A stretch of 17,868 nt of DNA from an uncultured Bacilli bacterium (GCA_944333305.1 CALVKV010000014.1:1-17868), one strand, 5' to 3'; positions 1 to 7,434 are shown, numbered from the stretch's first letter. Notes: generated by a model not told the origin, from the letters alone. Numbers and translations are program-made.

Positions 1-4
1 GCTT

Positions 5-42
5 AAAAAAGTGAATCTGTGGATAACACATTTTCACTTTTT
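5..42 (-). terminator. Hairpin terminator after the truncated AlbA_2 gene
   Basis: The arms AAAAAGTGAA (6-15) and TTCACTTTTT (33-42) are perfect inverted repeats. An inner TGTG/CACA stem (18-21 with 27-30) extends the structure. Read on the minus strand, the hairpin lies about 30 bases after the stop codon of the gene above and ends in a run of T. The plus strand also gives a T-rich tail, so it could work in both directions. The arm shares AAAAAGTG with the repeats found upstream of other genes in this window, so a regulatory role for a gene left of the window is an alternative. Confidence 0.55.
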
Positions 43-70
43 CTTTGTCAAGTTTTATTTTTACCTAAAC

Positions 71-298
71 TCAAAAAATTTTAGTATAAAGCGTTAAATC
101 AGATTTGATTCCTTCTCTTATCATACCGCTTAAAGCCTCTAAATCTTTTTCAGCATCTGTTAACCCTACAATCCCTCCATCATCATCAATACCAATATAA
201 ATAGTACCATCATTTGTATTGGCAAAGGCAACAATTTCTTTCTTTATATCTTTTGTAAGCTCAACTTTTAATTCTGTTTTTTGATCTTCATTATACAT
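71..298 (-). CDS. Truncated AlbA_2 (Schlafen-type) domain protein
   Basis: This 75-residue protein matches the N-terminal part of the AlbA_2 (divergent AAA-4, Schlafen-like) domain. An acidic ELKVE strand is followed by AFANTNDGTIYIGIDDDG and then a short VGL stretch, a typical order for this fold. Full-length members usually run to several hundred residues, with the rest of the AlbA_2 domain and often a winged-helix or HATPase region. Here the frame stops at KIF and nothing in the remaining 70 bases continues the domain. The ATG at 298 is preferred over GTG 307 because AGGTGA lies about six bases before it. It has its own strong promoter (316-344) and a repeat block behind it. It may be a decaying remnant or a small regulatory protein. 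Family members are often nucleic-acid-binding regulators or nuclease-like proteins; no activity can be assigned here. Confidence 0.6.
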   Translation of the reverse strand: MYNEDQKTELKVELTKDIKKEIVAFANTNDGTIYIGIDDDGGIVGLTDAEKDLEALSGMIREGIKSDLTLYTKIF

Positions 299-315
299 TA
301 TCATCACCTAACATT

Positions 316-344
316 ATTATATACAAAGTTTAAAACATTATCAA
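316..344 (-). promoter_or_regulatory. Sigma-A-type promoter of the AlbA_2 fragment
   Basis: On the minus strand TTGATA (344-339) and TATAAT (321-316) are separated by exactly 17 bases. That is a near-consensus housekeeping promoter, just upstream of the ATG at 298. The repeat block at 351-383 begins six bases upstream of the -35 element. Confidence 0.7.
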
Positions 345-350
345 CTCTTT

Positions 351-394
351 CGACCACTTTTCGACCACTTTTCGACCACTTTTCAGCAACTTTT
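351..394 (-). repeat. 11-bp tandem repeats upstream of the AlbA_2 promoter
   Basis: CGACCACTTTT occurs three times head to tail at 351-361, 362-372 and 373-383. A degenerate fourth copy, CAGCAACTTTT, follows at 384-394. On the minus strand the unit is AAAAGTGGTCG. The 11-bp period puts every copy on nearly the same face of the helix, directly behind the -35 element. This is what an operator for a multimeric DNA-binding protein looks like. Related motifs lie before two other genes (2344-2365 and 11014-11082). Confidence 0.75.
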
Positions 395-406
395 ATCATA
401 AAGACT

Positions 407-442
407 AAAAATTAAATAAACAAGCTAGACGCATCCAACTTG
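407..442 (-). terminator. Possible terminator of the deoxyribosyltransferase-like gene
   Basis: In minus-strand RNA the arms CAAGTTGG (442-435) and CTAGCTTG (428-421) form an eight-pair stem with two G-U pairs and a six-base loop. A U-rich tail (420-407) follows. It lies about 95 bases after the stop codon at 536. The rest of 308-535 holds the AlbA_2 promoter and repeats, plus a poorer promoter-like pair (TTGTAT 513-508, TATAAT 490-485). No convincing gene is visible there. Confidence 0.45.
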
Positions 443-535
443 CTCAGATAGAATCCGAAGATACACCATCGTCATTCATTTGTAATTATACTATAGCTAG
501 TAAAATCATACAATAAGTTGATTAACTTTTTATAA

Positions 536-2272
536 CTACTCCTTTTTTTTAACCTTTGCTTCATCTTGACCTAAAATATTTACTTCAAACGAATCTAATT
601 GATTAGGATTTTCTGCAACAGCCATTGCAACATCTCTAAGCATTATTGTAATAACCCCTTTTCCTTGCACATTCATATTTGTCCTAGCATTTATCATCAC
701 ATTTTGCAAAAATGGCAAACAAACTTTTAAAGCATCGCTAACAGGATTTTCTGAATTATTATTTTTAAAATAACCACATGCATTATTAAGCATAGCCGGA
801 GAATAATATAATAAAATAGCTGGCATATCATTATATCCACTTTGATTAAACTCATAAATTAATGTTTTATATTGCTCCATATTACCCAATATTTCATTCT
901 CGACTGTTTGAATATCATTTTGATTATTTAAGCGCAACATTAAACATAATCTTGTAATTGTTTTCCTAACATTTTTATCTTGAGCAGTTAAACTCATTTT
1001 ATTGGCTTTATAGGTTAAAAATTCGTCAAATATTTTTGTAGAATCCTCACATGTAGATAATATTCTTGATGCTGTCATAAAATTATCAGCAGTAGGTTGA
1101 TTTAAGATAACACTTCCATTTTGATTATTGATATGACCTAAAACACCACCAATATCTAACATTGCTTCCGCAGACATTAGAACTTTTTCAAATGTCGTTA
1201 AGCTTTGTATTTTATTAAAACTATAATCTACACATTCTCCTTGAATAAATTGTCCAAGATTAATACCATTGTTTAATACGTTTATTAGACTACTTGTACT
1301 TTCTTTGCTAAAGTTATTTAGTGATGGAAGCATATTGTATTGCAATAAATAATTTAAAATTAAATCATGATCTACTGTTTCTATACCTTGACTTTTTATT
1401 GCATCCACCATTCTTTGACTTTTACCTAAGTCATTTATTACAACATAATATAATAATAAATTTTCTTTTTCAGGTGTATCAAAATTACTTAAAATAAACT
1501 CTCTGATTTCATTAAATGTTTCTCTTGATAATTTATTATCTCCAACCTGTTGCTCTACAAATTTATCATACCTGTTATCTTTGATATAAAAATATAATAA
1601 AACACTAAGTATAGTTCTATCAAATTCTTTTAATTGATTAGGTTCCGCATTTTTAAAGAATAGTTTACCATAAGTTAAATCGCTGTTATCTACCCCAAAA
1701 CTTTCTGGAGTAAATTCTACATCTCCAGTAAGTAAAGTTATTTCTGGATATGTTTTTATTATATTAGCTATTATATTTAATTCATAACTATCAATATCTG
1801 CTATATTTTTATTTTTGTCAACTTGTTTTAATGCCACTTTCAATAATTCTTCTAGATTATTTATTGGCTTATTACCGGTTTCTGTTTGATATAGCCAATC
1901 TAAATATCTATTTTTCTCAGAATTATCAGGCCTTCCATATATAACTTTATTACTATTCTTGGCTATCCAATAACCATATTCAACGTTAGTAGTAAATGCT
2001 GGTAATTGAGAAGAACGTGGAATCCAAAAAACAATTATATTAGCATTATATAATGCCTCTCTTTCCCACCAAACTTGATTATCATAGTTAAATGTTCTGT
2101 CATCATCTTCTAACTCAGGTACATAAACTATCCCATCAAACCCTAAATCTTTTAAGATTTTAACTGCTTCTTTTCTCCATGTTTTAACATCTAAACTTCG
2201 AGGAGTAGGTCCTGCTAAAAAAATTGATTTTTTTCCCTTTAATACAGGGCTATCTGAATAATTAATTATCAT
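536..2272 (-). CDS. Nucleoside 2-deoxyribosyltransferase-like protein with a C-terminal HD-like region
   Basis: Residues 15-150 look like the nucleoside 2-deoxyribosyltransferase-like family. IFLAGPTPR (17-25) is followed by a WR..A helix, GFDGIVYVPE, WWERE (with a candidate catalytic Glu at 70), FWIPR, PAFTTNVEYG and GRPD. This fold cleaves or transfers the N-glycosidic bond of (deoxy)nucleosides. About 420 further residues follow that I cannot assign firmly. YVVINDLGK (276-284) and DHD (301-303) resemble a degenerate HD phosphohydrolase core, with Asn in place of the usual first His. The region has no membrane segment. The ATG at 2272 has a strong site (GGAGGTG) seven bases upstream. The gene is alone between a tRNA and the AlbA_2 fragment, with phased repeats upstream, so it looks like accessory cargo. 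A nucleotide-degrading defence effector is possible but is only an inference. Confidence 0.65.
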   Translation of the reverse strand: MIINYSDSPVLKGKKSIFLAGPTPRSLDVKTWRKEAVKILKDLGFDGIVYVPELEDDDRTFNYDNQVWWEREALYNANIIVFWIPRSSQLPAFTTNVEYGYWIAKNSNKVIYGRPDNSEKNRYLDWLYQTETGNKPINNLEELLKVALKQVDKNKNIADIDSYELNIIANIIKTYPEITLLTGDVEFTPESFGVDNSDLTYGKLFFKNAEPNQLKEFDRTILSVLLYFYIKDNRYDKFVEQQVGDNKLSRETFNEIREFILSNFDTPEKENLLLYYVVINDLGKSQRMVDAIKSQGIETVDHDLILNYLLQYNMLPSLNNFSKESTSSLINVLNNGINLGQFIQGECVDYSFNKIQSLTTFEKVLMSAEAMLDIGGVLGHINNQNGSVILNQPTADNFMTASRILSTCEDSTKIFDEFLTYKANKMSLTAQDKNVRKTITRLCLMLRLNNQNDIQTVENEILGNMEQYKTLIYEFNQSGYNDMPAILLYYSPAMLNNACGYFKNNNSENPVSDALKVCLPFLQNVMINARTNMNVQGKGVITIMLRDVAMAVAENPNQLDSFEVNILGQDEAKVKKKE

Positions 2273-2295
2273 ATGGCACCTCCGTAATGATAAAT

Positions 2296-2301
2296 ATTAT
2301 A
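2296..2301 (-). promoter_or_regulatory. Probable -10 element of the deoxyribosyltransferase-like gene
   Basis: TATAAT on the minus strand lies 24 bases upstream of the ATG at 2272, just before the GGAGG site. The matching -35 position (2324-2319, TTTTAA) is poor, so the promoter may need an activator. The phased repeats at 2344-2365 lie about 20 bases further upstream. Confidence 0.45.
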
Positions 2302-2343
2302 CACTATTTATAGTTATTTTAAAATAATATTTTTCCTATTTCT

Positions 2344-2365
2344 AAACACTTTTCGGACACTTATT
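2344..2365 (-). repeat. Two 11-bp spaced AAGTGT motifs upstream of the deoxyribosyltransferase-like gene
   Basis: AAACACTTTTC (2344-2354) and GGACACTTATT (2355-2365) share an ACACTT core at 11-bp spacing. On the minus strand they read AAGTGTCC and AAAAGTGTTT. The GGACACTT core is also in the middle repeat upstream of the AAA ATPase (11037-11044). Confidence 0.5.
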
Positions 2366-2424
2366 GTTTTTTTCACTGATATCAAAATATAATAAGACTT
2401 AAAAGCTCTAGTAAATTTCTAAAT

Positions 2425-2511
2425 TGGTGCAGGAAACGAGCCTCGAACTCGCACGATTAATTAATCACTACCCCCTCAAGATAGTGTGTCTACCTATTCC
2501 ACCATTCCTGC
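2425..2511 (-). tRNA. tRNA-Leu (anticodon GAG)
   Basis: The minus strand folds as an 87-base tRNA. The acceptor arms are GCAGGAA and TTCCTGC, followed by A and an encoded CCA (2427-2425). The anticodon arm is CTATC-TTGAGGG-GGTAG, giving anticodon GAG. A long variable arm around TGATTAATTAATC and a T arm with GTTCGAG complete it. The long variable arm and GAG anticodon identify a leucine tRNA reading CUC/CUU codons. The 5' end is only 17 bases after the stop codon of the phosphodiester glycosidase gene, so it may be processed from the end of that operon transcript. Its 3' end faces the accessory genes at 1-2272, the usual orientation for a tRNA used as an integration site. Confidence 0.95.
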
Positions 2512-2528
2512 ATAAAAGAATAGTTAAT

Positions 2529-3614
2529 TTACTTAACTATCCAAAATGTTGGTATATCTCTAAGGCCATTGTCACCACCGGCAACTGGTGTATTAATTAT
2601 TTCATTATTGATAACTAAAGCACTAGAACTTCCACCATCCATATTAGCAGCATTAACAGCACCATAGTTTTCCATTATCTCTGTTAAATCACCCATATCA
2701 GCACCAATAGATGTTGCAAGACGTCCATTAATTACTAAGAATAAGACTATACCATCTTCTCTTTGACCAATAGCAGTTCTAGGTGCAATACCCCAACCAC
2801 CATTACCTTTAACAAAGCTACTCTTACCATTAACTATTAAGAAAGGTCCAAACTCAATTGCATCTCTAATACCCATGGCAAGTGCTTCTTCGGCAGTCAT
2901 CTTACCAAGCACTAATTTATTATCTTTAGTAAATCCAACGAAACCTCCACCCATTGCAGCATCTTCATAATCACTAACAATTTTCCCATCTTTGATAACT
3001 GTTCCATGAGGTAGCGCTCCATTACTATTCCAATCAGGATCATAAAAACCACCTGCATTAATAGCAATGATAGCATTTTCTCTTTTTGCAACTGTAGTAA
3101 TAGCTTCTCCTCTTTTACCAAGATAGGCAGTTGTCGCAATAGAAACTCTTGACGGATCATATATTGCTACTAAATAGCCTTGATAACCACTTCCACTAAC
3201 TTCAATTACTTTATATAAATCATTACCAGGATCTTTAGTAAGTATCTCTTTTTCATATTCATTTTCATAAATTTTACTACTGTTATCATAATCTTTAAAA
3301 TTAATTAAATCAGGATTAGTATTTTCATCAACTTCAATTATATGATTATTAGCAAGCACTTCATTAATAATATCATTATTATAAAACCAAGTAGCTAAGT
3401 ATTGATGTGACATTGAAGTCATCGCAGAAGTTATCCAAAAATTTCTAAAAGCATCTATTGGTCCATAAAAAAGAAATAACGAAAAAGAGCTTCCTATTAT
3501 AAACAAAGCTATTATTATTTTCGTAATTAATTTCTTCTCTTTTCTTTTTTCCTTTTTTAACTCATTAGCAATACTAGGCATTAAAATTGTTTTTTCTAAA
3601 TCATTTCTATTCAT
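2529..3614 (-). CDS. Membrane-anchored phosphodiester glycosidase family (NAGPA-type) protein
   Basis: This 361-residue protein has a basic cytoplasmic N-terminus, one membrane segment (about 29-51) and an extracellular region. It ends in a phosphodiester glycosidase (NAGPA/exopolysaccharide biosynthesis) domain, about 140-361. Signature stretches are INAGGFYDP, LPHGTVIKDGK, GPFLIVNGK, APRTAIGQ and ANMDGGSSSALV (the conserved D-G-G-S core near 326-330). Family members cleave sugar-phosphodiester linkages, for example in the mammalian uncovering enzyme; many bacterial relatives sit in polysaccharide or wall-polymer loci. The ATG at 3614 is chosen: it overlaps the stop codon of the gene before it (ATGAATAG) and has GGGGCG seven bases upstream. 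An in-frame ATG at 3629 lacks such a site. It is the last gene of a four-gene surface operon. The natural substrate is unknown; a phosphate-linked wall glycopolymer is a reasonable inference. Confidence 0.85.
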   Translation of the reverse strand: MNRNDLEKTILMPSIANELKKEKRKEKKLITKIIIALFIIGSSFSLFLFYGPIDAFRNFWITSAMTSMSHQYLATWFYNNDIINEVLANNHIIEVDENTNPDLINFKDYDNSSKIYENEYEKEILTKDPGNDLYKVIEVSGSGYQGYLVAIYDPSRVSIATTAYLGKRGEAITTVAKRENAIIAINAGGFYDPDWNSNGALPHGTVIKDGKIVSDYEDAAMGGGFVGFTKDNKLVLGKMTAEEALAMGIRDAIEFGPFLIVNGKSSFVKGNGGWGIAPRTAIGQREDGIVLFLVINGRLATSIGADMGDLTEIMENYGAVNAANMDGGSSSALVINNEIINTPVAGGDNGLRDIPTFWIVK

Positions 3615-4239
3615 CTGGCATCGCCCCATTTGTTAGTTCTTCTTCAGCAATCTTTGTTTCTGCTTCACTTCTTCCTGCATATTCTCTATCGCCATTAATA
3701 TCTAAATAATCTCTATCTAGTTTTATCTTCTCTAATTTCGGATCAGTACTACTATTATCATCTAACCATTTATTATAAGAATCAATTAACTCATTATAAC
3801 TATTAACATCACTTATATAAATATTAATAACTTCTTCATACCCTACAATAATCGCCTCACACTTATTGTTAACTTTGGAATCTTGATGCAAAACATTAAC
3901 ACAAGAACTCTCAACTTTGCTATAATCTTTATCTATAACTTCTAAACTCTCTTTGTAACTATTAAATAATTCTTTATAGTTAGCATCATTATTTTTTAAA
4001 GTATCATAGTAAGTATCTTGCATTACTTCTGTATAAATATTATCTCTAATACTATTAAAAGAATCTACATCACTTTTAAATGTATCATAAGCATCTGTTA
4101 CTTCATCCATTCTTTTCTTAACTTCAGCTTGATCATCATTATAATTTATAATTATATAAGAAATAATTCCACCAATAATTAATAGAAAACCAATTAATAT
4201 CATAATACCTAAATGTCTATTCTGATGTTTTACTTCCAT
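3607..4239 (-). CDS. Membrane-anchored extracellular helical protein of unknown function
   Basis: I do not recognise a family in this 210-residue protein. A basic N-terminus (EVKHQNRH) leads into one membrane segment (about 10-32). A charged, Asp/Lys/Tyr/Ser-rich region that should be mostly helical follows and is predicted to lie outside the cell. Only two cysteines are outside the membrane (113 and 127), and they could form a disulfide across a short loop. The start ATG is well supported by AGGAG nine bases upstream, which overlaps the stop codon of the cohesin gene. The 3' end overlaps the start of the phosphodiester glycosidase gene, so all are probably translated together. The context suggests a spacer, scaffold or regulatory partner in the same envelope complex. 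Confidence 0.75.
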   Translation of the reverse strand: MEVKHQNRHLGIMILIGFLLIIGGIISYIIINYNDDQAEVKKRMDEVTDAYDTFKSDVDSFNSIRDNIYTEVMQDTYYDTLKNNDANYKELFNSYKESLEVIDKDYSKVESSCVNVLHQDSKVNNKCEAIIVGYEEVINIYISDVNSYNELIDSYNKWLDDNSSTDPKLEKIKLDRDYLDINGDREYAGRSEAETKIAEEELTNGAMPDE

Positions 4240-4251
4240 AAAACTACACTC

Positions 4252-5577
4252 CTAATCTTTTAAAAAGTCACTTTTTTCTTGTTTCAATCTTTTTTTAATC
4301 TCTTTTCTCTTTTTCCTTTTACCACTATTCTTAGTATGTAATGCTATTAAGAAAATTATTAATAATAAAACAATTAAACAAGTAAGTCCTACTATTATAA
4401 ATGAATTTATTCTTAACTCATCATTTAGACTATCTACTTCTTCAGTATAATATCTTTGTATCGTCTTATCAACACTATCATATAGATATAATCCTTTATC
4501 ACCTGTTTCTACATTTTCACCATATACTAAATAATATTTAGAATCCTTAGTTAATTTATAAACCGTATACTCTTCTCCATCTATAGTAACAGTATATTTT
4601 TTATAATTACTAGGATATTTTTCGTTATCTAAAAGATGAATAGTAAGTAAATCACTACCTAATTCTTGATATAAAGTATAATCTCCATCATCATAGATAT
4701 AAAATTTAATATTACCTTTACTATCTCTTAAAGCAACTAAAGTAATGTCTAAGGCTTCTATTTTATAAGCAGGTACTTCTTCATCATTAATTTTAACTGT
4801 TGTATCTACATAATAATCTTTAATTAAGTCTTTTAACTCATCAGTTTTTCTAACGACACTTAAGTTATCTTTATTAACTTTTACATTAATAGGATCTTTT
4901 TCTTTAACATTAACAACTATTGTATAAGTTTTAGTAGAACCATTTTCTGCTTCTACAACTACATTTATAGTATTAGCACCCTCATGAACTTCTATTTCTC
5001 CTGTACCAGTTATACTAGCTTTACTATCACTTGCCTTAGCATTAACAGTAACACTTGTAGTTCCAGCTTCTGCTTCCACTGTATAACTTGTTGTATTTTT
5101 ATTAAACTCTGGACTTAAAGTAAGGCCTTCTACTTCAAGACTAGCAAGATTGTTATCACTACTATAATTTTTCTCTACTTCTTGTCTACTAATTAAATTA
5201 ATAGTTGTACTATCAGTTGGACTAGTAACTACTTCATCCCATGAAGCGATAGAGGTATTTACTACAGATATAGTAGTAGAACCAGTACCTTTAACTCTAA
5301 AAGTATAAGTATAACTTTGACTAGTTTGACCCTCGCCATCGACATAACCAACTACATGGGTATTACCACTTAAAAGTTGTAGTTTATTACTATCATAATC
5401 TAAACTAAATTCCCAACTTCCTAAACCACTACTTTCACTTATAGTAACACCTACTGTAATATTGCCTCCAACTGTTCCAGTTGCAGTTGTCCCTGCTACA
5501 GAAATAGAGGCAGCCTCTACTACATGAGGGCAAAAGAAAAGGAAGCTTAGTCCTAATATAAATAATATTTTTTTCAA
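4252..5577 (-). CDS. Membrane-anchored cohesin and cadherin-like domain surface protein
   Basis: Numbered from the GTG at 5586, a signal peptide (about 1-25, ending VVEA) precedes a cohesin-like beta domain (about 27-131, with TVGGNITVGVTIS and SLDYDSNKLQLLSG). A cadherin-like beta-sandwich domain follows (about 147-228, with LTLSPEFNKNTTSYTVEAEA). Next come about 160 residues of unknown fold, a membrane segment (395-417) and a Lys/Arg-rich cytoplasmic tail. Cohesins bind dockerins, and the gene immediately before this one carries a dockerin, so this protein is likely its membrane receptor. The start is uncertain. TTG at 5577 has AGGGGTG about six bases before it and gives a classic LKKILFILG signal peptide. 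GTG at 5586 overlaps the previous stop codon (GTGA) but has no clear binding site. There is one cohesin, unlike the many in cellulosome scaffoldins. Confidence 0.8.
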   Translation of the reverse strand: MKKILFILGLSFLFFCPHVVEAASISVAGTTATGTVGGNITVGVTISESSGLGSWEFSLDYDSNKLQLLSGNTHVVGYVDGEGQTSQSYTYTFRVKGTGSTTISVVNTSIASWDEVVTSPTDSTTINLISRQEVEKNYSSDNNLASLEVEGLTLSPEFNKNTTSYTVEAEAGTTSVTVNAKASDSKASITGTGEIEVHEGANTINVVVEAENGSTKTYTIVVNVKEKDPINVKVNKDNLSVVRKTDELKDLIKDYYVDTTVKINDEEVPAYKIEALDITLVALRDSKGNIKFYIYDDGDYTLYQELGSDLLTIHLLDNEKYPSNYKKYTVTIDGEEYTVYKLTKDSKYYLVYGENVETGDKGLYLYDSVDKTIQRYYTEEVDSLNDELRINSFIIVGLTCLIVLLLIIFLIALHTKNSGKRKKRKEIKKRLKQEKSDFLKD

Positions 5578-5582
5578 GTTAA

Positions 5583-7400
5583 TCACCCCTGTTCTATTGT
5601 ACTATTACCAAGTATTTGTTTTTGAACTCTTAATAAGTCTACTACATCAACTTTGCCATCTCTATTAGTATCACTAGCACGTCTATCATATGTAGATAAA
5701 TTACTGCTTCCTAAAATATCTTTTTGTACTCTTAATAAATCAACAATACTAGTCTTACCATCACCATTATTATCACCATAGATAACAACTTTATAAGACT
5801 TAGTAGTAGAACCATTACTAATTACTAAAGTATCTCCAGTACCAACATTACCACTGGCCTTATTTCCATATCTATCTAAGTAACTATCAACTTTTAAGTT
5901 AGCATTAATACTACTTAACTTACTATTAATAGTATCGATATTGGTATTAAAAGAAATATTAGAAATAACATCTCCATCTATCTTAAAACCAGATGCAACA
6001 ACACCAGTATTTATATCAATATCAGGAGTTGTAACTATTTCTTCTTCATTATCATCATCAGGTAAAATTACTTCATTATCATTAGGCATATTATTATAAA
6101 CAGGAATTAGAAATTCATAAGTATTATCTAAAAGATTATTATCTCTATAACTTTTATAAATACTATATGCTTCTTTAGCAGCGGCTCTAATATTAGTCAT
6201 ATACTGATGTGTATACATAGGATAAACTGCATCAGGTGACACATTAAACTTCTGATAATATAAAGTATTTTGATTAGCATCAATATATTTACTAGCGATA
6301 TACTCAGTACCTCCCATAATAGCAGTTTCTTTACTTTTCCATGGCCTTAAATAACTAGTAACAGAAGCATCATATCCTCCATTAGCCCATATCAAACCTC
6401 TAATCTGAGGAGATTCATAAGATGAATAAGCACCGATATTAAAGTAATTATAAATACCACTATAAGTTTTTCCATTACCACAAGAGTTAAGTGCATTCCA
6501 ACTATTAGGATTACTTATATAACCTAAATTGTTTAAACAATTATTATCAACACTAAATGTAAAAGAACCACCTGTAGTTGAAATACTATCAGTACTACCC
6601 TTTTCTTGCCTAATTCTACTAGCAAGATATACAGGACTAACATTAAATGTTTTAGCAGTTTTCATTAAGATATTTAAGTATTCATTAGTATTTAAGAAAG
6701 TCCCACTAGTAACCCCTCTAACAGCATCTTCTGTTTGAATAGAAGCATTATATTTCAAATTTTCAAACATAAAAATATATTCTTCTGACAAAAAGTTTCT
6801 AGGGTCTAAATAATAAGATACTGTATCTCTACTTGCCACATACCAACCTGGTTCTATTTGTTGATATACCCCATTTTGATAATATGGCCATTCTTTACTT
6901 CTTAAAGTCTCATCAGTTCCATCTACTAAACTAATCTCTCCATAACTCTCATTAGTTACCGCTTCATCAAAAGAAACACCAATAGATATAGGAGTAAATA
7001 TCCAGTTAGGATGTTTTTCGTGTAAAGCCTTTAAATAAGGTAAGTAACTCTCCCCAAATCCTTTACTTAACATTTCTTTTTCAAAATCTCCATTAAGATC
7101 TACATCAGCGACATCTATAACTGCTTGATCACTTGAACAGATATAACCTTCTAAATCATTATATTTAATTTTATACCAAGCATTTTTACAACCATAGCCA
7201 CTACTACCATCAGTACTAATTACATCAACTTTAGTTCCAGCTAATAAAACACCATCAGTAACTCCAGTTATTAAATCTCCTCCTGGCTCATCTCTAAAAT
7301 ATTTATTTGTATTTAAAACAATATAACTACTTGCATTAACAACGGGAATAAAAGTAAAAAGCATAATAAAGATAAGACTAACACTAATTATCTTCCTCAT
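5583..7400 (-). CDS. Secreted SH3-glucosaminidase with C-terminal type I dockerin
   Basis: After a signal peptide there is a bacterial SH3-like domain (about 28-100) and a glucosaminidase domain (about 240-420). RIRQEKGS carries the likely catalytic Glu, residue 266 from the ATG at 7400. The enzyme should cleave N-acetylglucosaminyl bonds in peptidoglycan. An acidic linker leads to a small beta module and a type I dockerin with two calcium loops, DNNGDGKTSIVD and DTNRDGKVDVVD, each followed by LLRVQKxILG. The ATG at 7400 is chosen because AGGAG lies nine bases upstream; an ATG at 7406 and a TTG at 7409 are too close to that site. This is the first gene of the operon, and its TGA overlaps the GTG of the cohesin gene. 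A dockerin on an autolysin beside an anchored cohesin suggests the enzyme is secreted and then captured at the membrane surface. Confidence 0.88.
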   Translation of the reverse strand: MRKIISVSLIFIMLFTFIPVVNASSYIVLNTNKYFRDEPGGDLITGVTDGVLLAGTKVDVISTDGSSGYGCKNAWYKIKYNDLEGYICSSDQAVIDVADVDLNGDFEKEMLSKGFGESYLPYLKALHEKHPNWIFTPISIGVSFDEAVTNESYGEISLVDGTDETLRSKEWPYYQNGVYQQIEPGWYVASRDTVSYYLDPRNFLSEEYIFMFENLKYNASIQTEDAVRGVTSGTFLNTNEYLNILMKTAKTFNVSPVYLASRIRQEKGSTDSISTTGGSFTFSVDNNCLNNLGYISNPNSWNALNSCGNGKTYSGIYNYFNIGAYSSYESPQIRGLIWANGGYDASVTSYLRPWKSKETAIMGGTEYIASKYIDANQNTLYYQKFNVSPDAVYPMYTHQYMTNIRAAAKEAYSIYKSYRDNNLLDNTYEFLIPVYNNMPNDNEVILPDDDNEEEIVTTPDIDINTGVVASGFKIDGDVISNISFNTNIDTINSKLSSINANLKVDSYLDRYGNKASGNVGTGDTLVISNGSTTKSYKVVIYGDNNGDGKTSIVDLLRVQKDILGSSNLSTYDRRASDTNRDGKVDVVDLLRVQKQILGNSTIEQG

Positions 7401-7428
7401 AACCATCAACTCCTATTCTTCTAACTAC

Positions 7429-7434
7429 ATTATA
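7429..7434 (-). promoter_or_regulatory. Extended -10 promoter of the surface operon
   Basis: On the minus strand TGTTATAAT (-10 TATAAT at 7434-7429) fits an extended -10 promoter. No good -35 lies at 17 bases: AGGTAA is there, and TTGTCA is too close at 10 bases. It sits 28 bases upstream of the ATG at 7400 and about 100 bases from the divergent LCP promoter. Confidence 0.5.

Noticed and set aside
18..26. A perfect DnaA-box-like sequence (TTATCCACA on the minus strand), hinting at a replication origin
   Set aside because: It is a single copy inside a hairpin loop. No cluster of boxes, dnaA, dnaN or AT-rich unwinding region is nearby.
351..394. The short tandem repeats as a possible CRISPR array
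   Set aside because: The units are only 11 bp with no spacers and no cas genes; they fit an operator better.
420..500. A slightly GC-richer stretch with short frames, considered as the end of a lost transposase or other gene
   Set aside because: The frames are under 20 codons and match nothing I recognise; the part at 421-442 is better explained as a hairpin.
2424..2618. A 64-codon open frame on the plus strand
   Set aside because: It runs through the tRNA-Leu gene and antisense to the end of the phosphodiester glycosidase gene, so it is a chance frame.
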